Assembly: GCF_041381155.1 (NCBI RefSeq)
Contig: NC_091134.1
Span: forward strand, 35,345,540-35,409,539
DNA length: 64,000 bases
Direction: 5' to 3'
DNA from: Argopecten irradians
Taxonomy: Eukaryota; Mollusca; Bivalvia; Pectinida; Pectinidae
Shown: in pieces, positions 33,919-47,800 of the stretch
How positions within the stretch are numbered: the stretch's first letter is position 1
How the letters are laid out: each line of letters starts with the position of its first letter
Made by a program: the position numbers and the translations under genes
The notes under the pieces: model-generated
Databases searched by the model: none
What the model was told of the DNA's origin: nothing
What the model saw: the letters and a program-made list of their open reading frames with translations, nothing else

Positions 33919-35714
33919 TCATTTAATGTCGACATAACAAGGCACGGAGAAGGAGTCTGGGCTAACGATGTTAATAATGGCGGACACTGAGGCAGCGACT
34001 CCGGCCAGAACACCCACACCTACTAGTTAAGTATTCTTCTTATAATTGTGTCGGTCTACAAAACAATATTAATAAAATTACAAAAAAAGATATATAAGGA
34101 AATAAAAAACAACATTATTTAGCGCTATATATACATAAAGCTAACATAATTAGTCTTTATAGATTTATTTTTTTACTTTTATTAGTTATTTTTTACAAAT
34201 AAACACACACACATACGAAAAGCTTTGGCGAATGCATTTTGTTATCTTTAGAATATAACTTACTAGTGTAAAATAAATACCATTTTAAACAATATCAGGT
34301 CGTCTGACACGTTTAATATTGATAAAATTATAATGATTAAGGATAAACTAAGCTGGAATCTAAAACACTGTGGCAAAATTTCACTTTCAATGCGAAAATA
34401 TTGATGATTTAACGAAAACATATCAAGAAAACTTTTTTTTACAAAACAATAATATACTTATAAACACACTTTAAAAATCGAAATACAAAAAAAAGAGCTT
34501 TGGAGTATTTGCTTCATCGACAAAATCCTCTGTTTGAATCTTTATCAAATCTGCGTCAAATGCAGATAAATGATAGCCTGAACAGATACTCATTAAACTT
34601 AATATACTGTAAACTAATGAACGAGTTTTATTTGAAAATGTATTTAAATATCAACACATAAAACAGATTAGGGGTTATGGAGAAAATAAATAACCTTAAA
34701 ATTAAATAAAAATATCATCTGTTGATCTGTGGATATACTCACGTACCTTCATCATGTGTTATATTAAAGGTCTCAGTTTTCACCTTAATATCGTTTTCGT
34801 GAGCGTCTGATTTCAGATGACACATCTTCATGTGTAATTATCCAGGACAGATGAAAACCAACAGTGTCACTAATGATCCGCCAATTAATGATAATATATA
34901 ATTAAATTTTGGGATAGTCTCGGCTATAAATAGCACAGAGAGAACAAAACAGGATCAGGTGACACAGCATTTCCATTTGAATTCTAAAACAAAAGAACAG
35001 AGCTTGGTAATATTATGTAGCGTTATACCGCAATGTATGGAGGTTAAAGGGATAATTCAGTGAGGCTAATTCTATTACATAACCAGAAGCAAAATGTGGC
35101 ATAAATGAATTGTTCTACATTCCTTATGAAACGTATAACAAGAAATATTGACAAATTTCACGACATTGTTAAGTATTTTGATTGATACCGTTGGAAATTC
35201 CAAATCGTTGATCAATACGATTAAGCAGGCACAACATGTATGCTGTACTAATACTCGGGCTAAAGTGGCACACGTTCAACAAATGCAATATATAACCACT
35301 GAGGAGTTAGTGAAATTATTTTTAGACAAGAAGATGTATCTAATAAGGTAAACACAATACAGTAAGAGCGATTTGAGTAGTTCTCAAATTCATTATTTTT
35401 ATATAAGTTTTACTTATTTATGTTTTACATCGCATTAACAGCAATGGTGATTCAAGGACGTGTCACATCTCAGAGGTGAGGAAGCAACTAACTTAGGCAA
35501 CTAGAGAAAACCACAAAGTTTCAGTTATTACATGGCAACTGTCACCCCAGAGATGGAGGGTTAGTGGTAATATATCACAACATCTTAACTATTGGGCATT
35601 CGAACCCTCTTTTAGTAAGAAATAATGTCAGGATAAATTGGGATGCAATTATAAAAATATAATGCATAATCTTTTTCTCTCAAACGTATTTTAAATCATA
35701 CCTCCTGGAGTTCC

Positions 35715-36570
35715 AGGGGCGTAGGAAGCGGGGGGGGGGGGGGGGGGGGGGGCAGGGGAGCAACTGCCCCCCCCCCCCCCCGTTCCCCAGGACGGGGGGC
35801 AAACATGTCTTTTTGACCCCCCCCCCCCCCATTTTCGCCGACTGAAATTTTCTTAAAATGCTTATTTGAAAGAAAAAAAGGGTCCTCCTACACATTTTTC
35901 GTACTTCATTCTAGAAAATTTTCCGCTGCGCGGCGCATTTCCTAAAACGTTCAAGCACATAATGTCAAACCTTAAATAGTGAAAATTCAATACACAAAAA
36001 CTAGACTAAAAATGTCCATCAAGGGATTCTATGTGCTATTTAAAAAAATGTCTCTTAAAAGATCAATTTGTTTATATGTCTTAGCGAGACAATTAATTCA
36101 TTTTTTTTATGTTACACAACAATGTGCCGATGGGTGTGAAGCCGGTATATTCAGATCGAGTAGGGTTGCATAATGTTATGGCGACACAATTGTCATTTCT
36201 AAATGCAGGTAGCTTTAAATCGAAAAATTACCATGTTAAGAACGCTTTATAATCATTAAACTTTATCGTAAAACTCATCTCAGCCATTCTAAATCGTAAT
36301 TTTTTTTCCCGGGGAGACCCCCGGACCCCCCTAACACCAAATTCTCACGCCTTTTGGCGCTCGCAAATTCATCAAAATGCATCGTAAAACTCATCTAAGC
36401 CATTCTAAATCGTAATTTTTTCCGGGGAGACCCCCGGACCCCCCAAACACCAAAATCTCGCGCGCTGTCGGGCGATCGCAAAATCATCAAAATACATAAA
36501 ACTCATCCCGGGGGTCACCCTCAGACCCCTAATAAAACACCAAAATCTCGCGCCTTCGACGCTCACACAC
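35715..36570. repeat. homopolymer G/C block and three-unit GC-rich repeat replacing exons 4-6 of pseudogene E
   Basis: Begins CCAGGGGCGTAGGAAGC followed by a run of about 23 G, then runs of C near 35767-35781 and 35816-35830, a low-complexity stretch prone to assembly error. Downstream, three units of about 100-130 bp start near 36264, 36383 and 36497, built on AAAACTCATC...CCATTCTAAATCGTAATTTTTT, GGGGAGACCCCCGGACCCCC and AACACCAAAATCTCGCGC. Probably interspersed-repeat debris; it occupies the place where exons 4-6 would be. Confidence 0.6.
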
Positions 36571-36689
36571 GCTAATTCGGCCAATTTGCGTATGTTTTCT
36601 GTGCTAGAAGTTGATATGGATTTTGTACGTGTCCTCTACAATCCTCAAATGATCAGATGCCATCAGCCAGGACTGACACATAAGGCCGA

Positions 36690-39600
36690 AGTGTACCCGG
36701 AGAGGACCAGAAACACCACAATCAGGATCATACCCACTCATCCTAAAATGATTAGATTGACACAGTATGACTGCAGTGTACCCGGAGAGGACAAGAAACA
36801 CCACAATCAGGATCAGACCCACTCATCCTGAAATGATTAGACTGACAAAGTAGGACCTCAGTGTACCCGGAGAGGATCAGAAACACCACAATCAGATCAG
36901 ACCCACTCATCCTAAAATAATTAGATTGACACAGTATGACTGCAGTGTACCCGGAGAGGACTAGAAACACCACAATCGTATCAGACCAACTCATCCTAAA
37001 ATGATTAGACTGACACAGTATGACTGCAGTGTACCCGGAGAGGACAAGAAACACCACAATCAGGATCAGACCCACTCATCCTGAAATGATTAGACTGACA
37101 CAGTAGGACCTCAGTGTACCCGGAGAGGACAAGAAACACCACAATCAGGATCAGACCCACTCATCCTAAAATGATTAGACTGACACAGTATGACTGCAGT
37201 GTACCCGGAGAGGACCAGAAACACTACAATTAAGATCAGATCCATCCATCCTAAAATGATTAGACTGACACAGTATGACTGCAGTGTACGCGGAGAGGAC
37301 AAGAAACACTACAATTAAGATCAGACCCATCCATCCTAAAATGATTAGACTGACACAGTATGACTGCAATGTACCCGGAGAGGACCAGAAACACCACAAT
37401 CAAGATCAGACCCATCCATCCTAAAATGATTAGACTGACACAGTATGACTGCAGTGTACCCGGAGAGGACAAGAAACACCACAATCAGGATCAGACCCAC
37501 TCATCCTAAAATGATTAGACTGACACAGTATGACTGCAGTGTACCCGGAGAGGACCAGAAACACCACAATCAAGATCAGACCCATCCATCCTAAAATGAT
37601 AAGACTGACACAGTATGACTGCAGTGTACCCGGAGAGGACAAGAAACACCACAATCAGGATCATACCCACTCATCCTGAAATGATTAGACTGACACAGTA
37701 TGACTGCAGTGTACCCGGAGAGGACCAGTAACACCACAATCAGGATCAGACCCACTCATCCTGAAATGATTAGACTAACAAAGTAGGACCTCAGTGTACC
37801 CGGAGAGGACAAGAAACACCACAATCAGGATCAGACCCACTCATCCTGAAATGATTAGACTGACACAGTATGACTGCAGTGTACCCGGAGAGGACCAGAA
37901 ACACCACAATCAGGATCAGACCCACCCATCCTAAAATGATTAGACTGACACAGTATGACTGCAGTGTACCCGGAGAGGACCAGAAACACCACAATCAGGA
38001 TCAGACCCACTCATCCTGAAAATGATTAGACTGACAAAGTAGGACCTCAGTGTACCCGGAGAGGATCAGAAACACCACAATCAGGATCAGACCCACTTAT
38101 CCTAAAATAATTAGATTGACACAGTATGACTGCAGTGTACCCGGAGAGGATCAGAAACACCACAATCAGGATCAGACCCACTCATCCTAAAATAATTAGA
38201 TTGACACAGTATGACTGCAGTGTACCCGGAGAGGATCAGAAACACCACAATCAGGATCAGACCCACTCATCCTAAAATGATTAGACTGACACAGTATGAC
38301 TGCAGTGTACCCGGAGAGGACAAGAAACACCACAATCAGGATCAGACCCACTCATCCTAAAATGATTAGACTGACACAGTATGACTGCAGTGTACCCGGA
38401 GAGGACCAGAAACACCACAATCAAGATCAGACCCATCCATCCTAAAATGATTAGACTGACACAGTATGACTGCAGTGTACCCGGAGAGGACAAGAAACAC
38501 CACAATCAGGATCAGACCCACTCATCCTAAAATGATTAGACTGACACAGTATGACTGCAGTGTACCCGGAGAGGACCAGAAACACCACAATCAGGATCAG
38601 ACCCACTCATCCTGAAATGATTAGACTGACAAAGTAGGACCTCAGTGTACCCGGAGAGGACAAGAAACACCACAATCAGGATCAGACCCACTCATCCTGA
38701 AATGATTAGAATGACACAGTATGACTGCAGTGTACCCGGAGAGGACCGGAAACACCTCAATCAAGATCAGACCCACCCATCCTAAAATGATTAGACTGAC
38801 ACAGTATGACTGCAGTGTACCCGGAGAGGACCAGAAACACTACAATCAGGATCAGACCCACCCATCCTAAAATGATTAGACTGACACAGTATGACTGCAG
38901 TGTACCCGGAGAGGACCAGAAACACCACAATCAGGATCAGACCCACTTATCCTAAAATGATTAGATTGACACAGTATGACTGCAGTGTACCCGGAGAGGA
39001 CCAGAAACACCACAATCAAGATCAGACCCACCCATCCTAAAAAGATTAGACTGACACAGTATGACTGCAATGTACCCGGAGAGGACCAGAAACACCACAA
39101 TCAAGATCAGACCCACTCATCCTAAAATGATTAGACTGACACAGTATGACTGCAGTGTACCCGGAGGAGGACAAGAAACACTACAATCAGGATCAGACCC
39201 ACTCATCCTAAAATGATTAGACTGACACAGTATGACTGCAGTGTACCCGGAGGGAACCAGAAACACCACAATCAAGATCAGACCCGTTCATCCTAAAATG
39301 ATTAGACTGACAAAGTATGACTGCAGTGTATTCGGGAGACCAGAAACACCTCAACCAAGATCAGACCCACTCATCCTAAAATGATAGACTGACAAAGTAG
39401 GACCTCAGTGTACCCGGAGAGGACCAGAAACACTACAATCAGGATCAGACCCACTCATCCTAAAATGATTAGACTGACACAGTATGACTGCAGTGTACCA
39501 GGAGAGGACCAGAAACACCACAATCAGGATCAGACCCACTCATCCTAAAATGATTAGACTGACACAGTATGACTGCAGTGTACCAGGAGAGGACCAGAAA

Positions 39601-40992
39601 CACCACAATCAGGATCAGACCCACTCATCCTAAAATGATTAGATTGACACAGTATGACTGCAGTGTACCCGGAGAGGACAAGAAACACCACAATCAGGAT
39701 CAGATCCACCCATCCTAAAATGATTAGATTGACACAGTATGACTGCAGTGTACCCGGAGAGGACCAGAAACACCACAATCAGGATCAGACCCACTCATCC
39801 TAAAATGATTAGACTGACACAGTATGACTGCAGTGTACCCGGAGAGGACAAGAAACACTACAATCAGGATCAGACCCACCCATCCTAAAATGATTAGACT
39901 GACACAGTATGACTGCAGTGTACCCGGAGAGGACAAGAAACACCACAATCAGGATCAGACCCACTCATCCTAAAATGATTAGACTGACACAGTATGACTG
40001 CAGTGTACCCGGAGAGGACAAGAAACACCACAATCAGGATCAGACCACTCATCCTAAAATGATTAGATTGACACAGTATGACTGCAGTGTACCCGGAGAG
40101 GACAAGAAACACCACAATCAGGATCAGACCCACTCATCCTAAAATGATTAGACTGACACAGTATGACTGCAGTGTACCCGGAGAGGACCAGAAACACCAC
40201 AATCAGGATCAGACCCACTCATCCTAAAATGATTAGACTGACACAGTATGACTGCAGTGTACCCGGAGAGGACAAGAAACACCACAATCAGGATCAGACC
40301 CACTCATCCTAAAATGATTAGACTGACACAGTATGACTGCAGTGTACCCGGAGAGGACCAGAAACACCACAATCAGGATCAGACCCACTCATCCTAAAAT
40401 GATTAGACTGACACAGTATGACTGCAGTGTACCCGGAGAGGACCAGAAACACCACAATCAGGATCAGACCCACTCATCCTAAAATGATTAGACTGACACA
40501 GTATGACTGCAGTGTACCCGGAGAGGACCAGAAACACCACAATCAGGATCAGACCCACTCATCCTAAAATGATTAGATTGACACAGTATGACTGCAGTGT
40601 ACCCGGAGAGGACAAGAAACACCACAATCAGGATCAGACCCACCCATCCTAAAATGATTAGACTGACACAGTATGACTGCAGTGTACCCGGAGAGGACCA
40701 GAAACACCACAATCAGGATCAGACCCACTTATCCTAAAATGATTAGACTGACACAGTATGACTGCAGTGTACCCGGAGAGGACAAGAAACACCACAATCA
40801 GGATCAGACCCACTCATCCTAAAATGATTAAACTGACACAGTATGACTGCAGTGTACCCGGAGAGGACAAGAAACACCACAATCAGGATCAGACCCACTC
40901 ATCCTAAAATGATTAGACTGACACAGTATGACTGCAGTGTACCCGGAGAGGACAAGAAACACCACAATCAGGATCAGATCCACTCATTCTAA
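36690..40992 (-). repeat. 85-bp minisatellite, about 50 copies, of the intron 2/exon 3 junction
   Basis: Consensus blocks on the plus strand: AAAATGATTAGACTGACACA, GTATGACTGCAGTGTACCCG, GAGAGGACAAGAAACACCAC, AATCAGGATCAGACCCACTC, ATCCT (85 bp). On the minus strand each unit reads ATTTTAG followed by GATGAGTGGGTCTGATCCTG and so on: the 3' splice site and the first 70 or so bases of exon 3, encoding a GWVGLILIVVFLVLSGYTAV-like stretch. Most units differ by only a few bases. Variable positions recur (ACAAGAAAC/ACCAGAAAC, CACTCATCC/CACCCATCC), hinting at higher-order patterns. Because 85 is not divisible by three, the many 67-107-codon frames here are artefacts that pass through all three frames. 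Confidence 0.95.
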
Positions 40993-42689
40993 AAGACTAG
41001 ACTAATGACAAGACTGGTATCAGCTGTTCATAGAATAAGGATTTCACAATGTTATAAGTACTGGCTTCTCCGTATTTAAGTACATGTAGCAGGCTCTCAG
41101 ATTACCATCTCAAATCCCGCCATATATATCTGTCCCGGAAATCCATTACAAAACAAAGCATTAGTTTCTACGATGGAACTTTATATAGAGAACCAACGCC
41201 CCAAACTCGTCCTGATACTTTTATAAGATGAAAACTTTAGCGTATGCAATAGAGGGATATCATCTGTGCTACTTAAGTCAATATTGGAGGAAAAGACAAC
41301 CATGCAAAAAGTGATTTCATTTTACTGACAATTAAATACATTTTATTGCTTGTGTTTTAATTTGTCCAATGTTCTATTAATAGCCAGTATCATTGAAGGA
41401 TATTCCTAGTTTGTTGTCGAAAGAAGACGAAGTATCCGGAGAAAAAAACACACCGAGAAGTGATCCGTACCTAGCATCTGCCCCACATAATATTCAAGCT
41501 CACTAACCCAGAAGTGGTTGGCACGTGGTAATATGTCGGGACATCTGAACCAATTTGCCACCGTGGCTCCTACATATATTTTCACGTAGATAAAACATTT
41601 TTTTATTTATTTTATACAGTATTATTTGACCCCGATATGGTGGATATGTTTCATTACCCTGACTAGCAGAGTTATTTCTGCCTGATGCTTACCTGTGTGT
41701 GGGATTTTGGACCCTATCTTTACCTGTGACCTCTACTGCCCTGGAAAGGGAGAGTATGCCAGTTCCTGCAACGTTTCCAACAATAAAGAAAACGGCGTTC
41801 AGGGCACTTAATCCCTTCTCCTGTGGAATCTGTGTCAGGTTATCAAAAGTAATATTGAAAGATCTTAAATACATGCTCATTTCATTTATGGAACGGGTCT
41901 AATAAGTTTCGAGTTTCGTAACATCGCATATAAAATGCATACACATTTAAAATACTTTTTATCGCATAACTAAAACAACCTTCATTTCGAAGAATATTAA
42001 CATCAGAATTTGTTATGAAAATCCATGCCATTCTGTCACAAGTCCCCCGAATCCTGACGTCAGTTTTACACCTACGTTAAGAAAAAATGTCACAATTGAT
42101 TTTAGACAATGGGAATCGCTCCAGGTTGTATTACTATGGTGACATGTGCAAACATATTACACGGCCAAGTCATTGAATATCAGTCGGATTATGTGATAAA
42201 ATATTATATGCATATACTGTGCGCAGATGATACACAATATTATGCTTTTTTCTCTCATCACATTGATATGATGTGCGTAATATAAACGACAAATACCCGA
42301 AGAATAAAACAGTATTTGACGCTCTTTACATTACTGGGGTCTTAGCCGAACTATTTGGCGTTCCAACGGACAAGTCCTTGAAGAGCGAAACAGCTATATG
42401 GTTTCCCTTACTTTACCGGCGAGTTATAGATGGACAAATCATTTGCATCACTGACGAAGTAAACAATTCTTTTTAAATATGCAGTTGCTTATTATCTTAA
42501 ACATCTTTTAAATAAATCTCAATTATGGTGCCCTTATATATCCTCGTTACGATGGCATCACAGGTTAAATATGTTTTGTTACTATTTTCAAACCTCTTTT
42601 TGTTGGTATATCATTTAAGTATTAAATATATTCTATGCAAAATAATGCTATATCTTTCTTCGATTACTAACCAAATTATTTGATGACAT

Positions 42690-44892
42690 TTCGGAATATG
42701 TTCCCGTTGTTTTATCAACATCATATGCACGTTCATCATTAGATCTTCATTTTGTCTGTTATATCTTATGCAAAGACTGACATGTGTTGCATGAATAGAT
42801 TATAAATATGATATTTTCAAATTTTGATATTGCATATAACATTTTTGATAAAAAAAAATCAATGCATGTAGTACCGACAGCATTATCTAGAGTATTATTG
42901 AATCTCTGTCAGTAGCCGGTGTTACGTAAAAAAATGACCTAGGTAGGAAATTACCAAGTTTCATTATTCTACGTAGACATCATACCCAACTTAAAGCAAC
43001 TGAAATGATTGACACCTGACCATTGATAAACGATCCGGGAAACCGGAAAAAAACTTTTTCTTTACCACTGTGTCAACTGAAATCTTCATTTATTGTGAGC
43101 TTATCACTTTTAATAAGGTGCTGCGTTTCCTGCACTCCCTCACCCCTTTCACCCTCTCTTTCAAACGAGTTTCCCTTTGTTTACATCATATCATGTCGGT
43201 AAAGACTGTGAAAAGTTAGATTCGGAAGTAGACAAGTTCCGGTAGAAGCAGGGTAAATATATGTAAATATACATAGTTACATGTAGTGCTACAGGTGTGT
43301 CAGTTCCGAAAAATGTGGTCGGTATGGTCAGATTTCACTGTAATAAAATTTGAAAGAAAATGTTTTAAAATGACCGTTGTTTAAGTTCTCAAAAAAATCA
43401 CACAAAGAGCATATAATGTTTGTTGTTTTTAAATATAAGTGTATTATTCTAAGATGGGCCATTTTTTTCTTATCTTATCTTTCCTTTCTTTTTCCACGGG
43501 ACGAAGAACACAAATGATAAGGAGGATCATTTTTCTAATGTCACCAAAGTAGTATTTCTTCAATGGTCCCAGGGATTTTTTCCTCGAATATTGACCCCGG
43601 ATATTTTCTTATGCCAGGGCATTTTTTCACGTTACACCGGCAACCAACTGATATTCATTTTCGTCACTACTTTACATTTATTTTGTACACCAACATATAC
43701 AGTCGATACATTTCCAGAGATGAATGCGCATGACTGTCATACTAATACAACAGAAGCTGTGACCAGTACATGGGCGTTTTAAGTTGCCATTGCTATGCAC
43801 AAGATGAAAGTATGCGAGGTAAAATGTTATACATACACGCGATACTTATTTGTGATAGGATTTTTGCATGCGTATTATTTATGTTAGTTTTTATTGTTTT
43901 TATTTTTTAACATTTGTTTTCGATTTTTCTTTTTGAATCTGCAATCGTCCATTGTTTACTTTGTAAGTGTAAGTTTAAAATTCAATAATCAAATGTACAT
44001 AGTTTGGTTGTTGTGAGTGTTAGCGTTATAGGTAGAAAAATAGTTAAATAAAAAATGAACATCAATAATAGTTAAATACCATTATTTCAAATAAACATTT
44101 CATCATACAAATTCTCAAAATATTTAGATTTAACAATACTATTTTCAAATAAATATTCTTTTATCTTTTTAATATAAAGTTGCAATTTTAAGAAGCTAGG
44201 GAAATATTACATACCGGTACATATCACAATTTGTAATCATATGTATATTCATCATAATGTCAATCGAAGGTACTGTACTCCCTCAATTCAGAAGAGAAAA
44301 TAGTAATCTGAAGATTTGGGGAAATCAAACGATAAATAATTCAATGATATCTTTTACAATAAGTGTATAGCATTGTGTGATGGAAACGCTACTGAGGAAA
44401 AATAGATTTGAATGTTTCCATTAATTTGTATTGACATAGGAGAATAAGATGATGAAGCATTATCCAGGTACTTGATGTTCATATACATGCACACAGTTAT
44501 ACAAAGACAGATGCGTAATACGTTGTAGGCAACTAATATGCAAATATCAAAGTAATTACAAAAATTATCCAATTCTAAATCTTGTGTCACTACTTGTTCC
44601 AGTACAATCAATATGTTGAATAGCCTGCTTTGAGGGTATTGTTAGGGTATTGTTAGGATCTTGTCATCTGAAAAGATGATTTAAAAAATAGACGTTCCAC
44701 TGTTAATTGATTAGCTTCTGCTTATCTTCTGAGACAAGAGAAAACAGATGTCTCAGCTGATGCGATGTAGATTAATCACCGGACAATATTGATCACCACC
44801 TCGTCATCACGGAATCTTTTCAGGAGAACACTATGTCTGTTTTATACAATGTGGGTAAGGTATATCCATGTCTCATTGTTACTTTTGGACGG
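42690..44892. other. spacer between gene D and pseudogene E
   Basis: No gene recognised. It should include the former promoter of E (just above 42689) and the 3' untranslated region of gene D (below 44893). AT-rich, with no clear transposon ends. Confidence 0.5.
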
Positions 44893-47800
44893 TTATGTGG
44901 CTGCCCTACTGATATTGACATAGCAGGGCATGGAGAAGGAATCTGGACTGACGATGTTGATAATGGCGGACACCGAGGCAGCCACACCTGCCAGAACACC
45001 TATTATTAGGATTTCGTAGTTTAGGACCTTTCTCCACAGAGGTATTTGGCTACAATGGAAATATCATGTACGTATGAATAAATATGTCGTAATATAACTT
45101 TCACAAAAAAATGATAATATTGTCCAAAAAAATAGCACCATACCGTATCCTTGGAGCTGGTATAGCTAGTACTTCATTAATTAACCAATCAAAGCGACAG
45201 TCATGTGTTTGACAAAATTGCTAAAATGTTGCCTTTTAAAGCTATCAAGAGATACTTGTGAAAAATATTTAAAATCATTTCCCAGACTTAAATGCCTGGT
45301 AGCCTTAACTTACGTAGGTATTGCAAGCTAGAGATCATTGATATGGCAATAACGGATATAGAAATCTAGAATCACCATAGCGTGTCAATTATAAACCATG
45401 CATAAGGGAATTTCATATATAGGAGAGCGCTCTTACATAGTTCAAGAAAAAGGTACAGCAGAAATATTACAAGAAAAGTTTAAGTATCACCATCAAAATA
45501 CTGCAATTGGAACAAACGATGCCCATGAACTGAACAGCTAAGGTTAAGCTAAACTTATTGACAGAACAATACTACGAAAATATTCTTTCGTCAGGGTTTG
45601 ACTATCTATGATTTTTTGACCATAACGTCAAATCCATTAATTATTTTTGAATTACGAAACTGGACATTTCAATTCTATCTATTTAAATAAAATGTGATAA
45701 CAGATACTTTAAGTCAATTAATGATGCAATTGTTTGTTTATATAATAATTCTATAGGCTACATAGTACTTACTCTGATGGCTCATCCCACGATGCCTGGA
45801 CTGCCTCTAGGCTTTTATTTACGACTGCTGGTTTATCGGCTTCCGCCTTCAGGCGATGCATTTTCATATGAAATAAAATCGGACACACAAAATCTAGCAT
45901 TGTCAATGAAGATCCGCCAATCAAGGACAAAAGAGAGTTGAATTTAGGGACGGTCTCAGCAACAAACAATACACAGGCTACGACCAGCAATCTGGTGACG
46001 CATCTCTTCCATGTAAATCCTAGACAAATACAATCATAATTAAAAGATATACTCAAAAAAGTTTTGGTCTCTGTCATTTGTTAAAATTCAACATAATGTA
46101 AGTATTTGTTAAATAAAAATTTACGGATTATGCAGGAAGAAACTTCATTTAACCACTAATATTGAACGATTTTAATTACATAGTATTATTAAGTTGGTTT
46201 TTCTAATATCAAAGTTCATTTTCGGCAAGAAAATGTTTCTAGCAACTGTGATTTGATATCATAAAGATTTTTTGTATATAATTAAGCTACTTCATCAATG
46301 TAGGATCTCTAGACATTGATTTTGGTTTTGATTTCTGCATTACTTTTCTACCGGTTTATAATAATACACTAATGGGTGAAAATATAAGCTCGATGAACTT
46401 CTACTTCGTGTACATATTGGCTATTCTCCCTGCAGGCTTATTATTAAATTGTCTTTGTTTTCATGCTAAATCCGACTAATTGACCGATTTTGTTCTTCAT
46501 ACTTCTATGACGGAAAAAATAATCCGAAAATGTGACGTCACAATAGAGACATCCACGCTAGGTATTGATCGGGAAAAAATCCCTTGGAAAATCAGTAGGT
46601 TTAAACGTATCTTATTTTATCAAGTATTCTGCAAAAAAAAATCATTGATACGACTATTTTTTAATTTCATAGGGATATCAAATAAATTTTGTTTGTATAT
46701 CCTTCTTGAATGATGAACACGACTACTTTACCTCTGGGTACATGAAGTACCATTTCGACTTCTTGTATCACTGGACTGATTACTATGACAATGGCTAACA
46801 ACAGGTGTATCGTAACTAGTAAAAGGACAGCATTAGCCAGTCCTCCAGATGGAAGGTTCGTCAGGATATTGGCGTCCAAATCCTTCCCGTAGACGAGATA
46901 TCCAGCGGTCGTTACCGGGAGGTAGAGAAGGCTGACGACTGTAAAATATTCAAAACATATCCATCATTTATATTAAAGGGGTTACTATCACTCGTTCTAC
47001 ACACCCCGGGGACTATGTCGTTACAAATCTTTATAGGCAGTTCAGGATAAAACAACTGACAATTTGTAGGCCTGAAGAGACTTCCTTTGAAAAGTCCATA
47101 CAGAAACAAACGCCATGTTTCAAAATATACACTGTACTGTTATTTGATTCACGACCAAATTACCTGCTCATCTAATGTTACAGAGCCATTTAGTCCATGG
47201 GTGGATATAACGGCAGTGATAGTAACCCCTGTAATATCGAGGGTGAAGCATGTCATGAACACCCGGATTCAATTTTTCCTAATAATTCTGTGGATTATGG
47301 GAAACTGGTCTTTGAATAATTCGTAATTAAGAAATATAGAAATACTTGCTTTTTCAGGGAAACTGACATTTGAATAATTAAGAATTATAGAAAACAATAA
47401 AAGCATTATCAAGACATTTGGCTTTTTAACTTTAATGAATTTGTCCGAAATTTGAACATAACATTACAGTTAGCATTCAAACGTTTCATTTTCTAAACTT
47501 TCCCTTGTGTTAACATTAAGGTGTTAATTATGGTCAGTGATGCAGCATTAAATACTACAGTTGTAAAACAATTCGATACATAACTTACTTATAAATCCGA
47601 AACAAACTGCCTTTTTGAAATCCTTTTGCCGCTTCATGTCCATTTGAAAAGTAGGGAAAGCAGGATGTCCTCCTAGAGCAAACACTATTGTCCCTAGTGC
47701 TAAGGCAATCTTTTTGAACTCGACCTTTTCGTGCTCTGTGGACGTGTGGTTTGAGGCGTCCAGACCTACACTGACCACTATGATGACCGCAGCGGATGCA

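Larger units (their letters stand above)
33919..42689 (-). pseudogene. pseudogene E: decayed AAAP transporter of the array
   Basis: Remnants in transcription order: exon 1 at 42689-42672 (MSSNNL, donor GTTAGT), exon 2 at 41829-41724 (106 nt, intact, with [12 protein letters not shown]), exon 3 at about 36742-36577, exon 7 at 34983-34747 and exon 8 at 34055-33919. Exon 3 changes frame after its first third; the N-terminal part reads GWVGMILIVVFLVLSGYT, while [17 protein letters not shown] is in another frame, and the donor position reads AATTAG instead of GT. Exons 4-6 were not found between 34984 and 36576; that interval holds other repeats. Exon 7 has two in-frame stops, one near the usual VVR position and one before LHMKM. 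Exon 8 has lost bases near ILNY but keeps SPDSFSVPCY. Intron 2 is swollen by about 50 copies of an 85-bp exon 3 junction repeat. It groups with C and D. A chimeric transcript from the intact first exons is possible but cannot be judged here. Confidence 0.87.

Noticed and set aside
36604..40712. Many 63-107-codon open frames in the 85-bp array (both strands)
   Set aside because: They repeat with the 85-bp period, pass through all three frames because 85 is not divisible by three, and are explained by the exon 3 junction minisatellite.
36690..40992. CRISPR-like or satellite-encoded protein array
   Set aside because: Units abut without unique spacers and match a host intron/exon junction; the genome is eukaryotic.
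44635..44665. Telomere-like GGGTATTGTTAGGGTATTGTTAGG
   Set aside because: Only two or three imperfect copies of a 12-bp unit, not TTAGGG arrays; chance or local slippage.
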